A stretch of 12,314 nucleotides of DNA from Acidobacteriota bacterium (lineage in GTDB: Bacteria; Acidobacteriota; Vicinamibacteria; Vicinamibacterales; Vicinamibacteraceae), in contig JAEYZV010000225.1 of NCBI GenBank assembly GCA_023427865.1, positions 1 to 12,314 on the forward strand, written 5' to 3'. The notes beneath the pieces were generated by a model, which made no database searches, was not told the DNA's origin, and saw nothing but the letters and a program-made list of their open reading frames with translations. The translations under genes were made by a program, and so were the position numbers. Numbering within the stretch: the first letter of the stretch is position 1; each line of letters starts with the position of its first letter. This document shows, in pieces, positions 12,159-12,314 of the stretch.

Positions 12159-12280
12159 TTTCGGAATTTCAGAATTTCAGAATTGGAGAATTGCAGAAGG
12201 GGGTTGGACCGCCAACCTTCGAGGCATTACTGCGGGTAAGCAATTCCGCAATTCTGCAATTCTGCAATTCTGCAATTGTC
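12157..12280. repeat. Inverted pair of five-copy octamer arrays forming a long hairpin
   Basis: On the left are five head-to-tail octamers of the form AATTNNNG: AATTTCGG, AATTTCAG twice, AATTGGAG and AATTGCAG (12157-12196). The first begins in the last two bases of the gltD stop codon. On the right are five octamers of opposite orientation: CAATTCCG, CAATTCTG three times and CAATTGTC (12241-12280). The arrays can pair for about 31 of 37 positions (12157-12193 with 12241-12277). The loop contains a second stem, GGTTGG (12202-12207) with CCAACC (12212-12217). It is AT-rich and non-coding. It may end the gltBD transcript or protect its 3' end, or it may be a dispersed repeat. No poly-T tract follows, so it is not a standard intrinsic terminator. 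Confidence 0.8.
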
Positions 12281-12314
12281 AACCGCCCCCCTGCAGCCCC
12301 TCCACCGTGAGTTC

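Noticed and set aside
12157..12280. CRISPR array
   Set aside because: The repeat unit is only eight bases with no spacers, and the units switch orientation between the two arms. No cas gene is nearby.

Overview
The window is strongly GC-rich, and its coding frames are biased to G or C at the third codon position. The best guess for the source is an Acidobacteriota bacterium, perhaps of the Vicinamibacteria/Luteitalea type. The reasons are an Oar-like TonB-dependent receptor with an N-terminal carboxypeptidase-regulatory-like domain, the high GC content, and a diderm cell plan. This placement is inference from gene style, not from a marker gene.

Layout, left to right. (1) Positions 1-821, minus strand: the first 273 residues of an SPFH/band-7 protein of the YdjI ('virion core protein-like') type, cut by the window edge. 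(2) Positions 949-2538, minus strand: a 529-residue FAD-dependent oxidoreductase of the flavin-dependent halogenase superfamily, with an unusual active-site loop. (3) Positions 2539-2925: a divergent intergenic region holding an AT-rich island with two perfect 10-bp palindromes and a run-flanked inverted repeat, then a GC-rich leader. (4) Positions 2926-5907, plus strand: a 993-residue TonB-dependent outer-membrane receptor, closed by a strong intrinsic terminator at 5932-5971. (5) Positions 6100-12158, plus strand: gltB and gltD, the large and small subunits of NADPH-dependent glutamate synthase, translationally coupled through a 1-base overlap (TAATG). (6) Positions 12157-12280: an inverted pair of five-copy octamer arrays that begins inside the gltD stop codon and can fold into a long hairpin.

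How the genes relate. gltBD is central nitrogen assimilation (GOGAT): glutamine plus 2-oxoglutarate gives two glutamates. It is a self-contained operon, insulated from the receptor by the terminator. The halogenase-like gene and the receptor face away from each other across a shared regulatory region, so co-regulation is possible. An orphan halogenase-like enzyme beside a TonB receptor recalls arrangements described in Proteobacteria. The SPFH gene is probably a membrane-stress or membrane-organisation protein, with no visible functional link to its neighbours.

No new defence system, CRISPR array, transposase, tRNA or rRNA was seen. The points most worth a second look are the halogenase-like active site (Tyr and Pro where classical enzymes have Glu and Thr), the octamer hairpin after gltD, the canonical EF-hand loop inside the receptor barrel, and the palindromes in the divergent promoter region.
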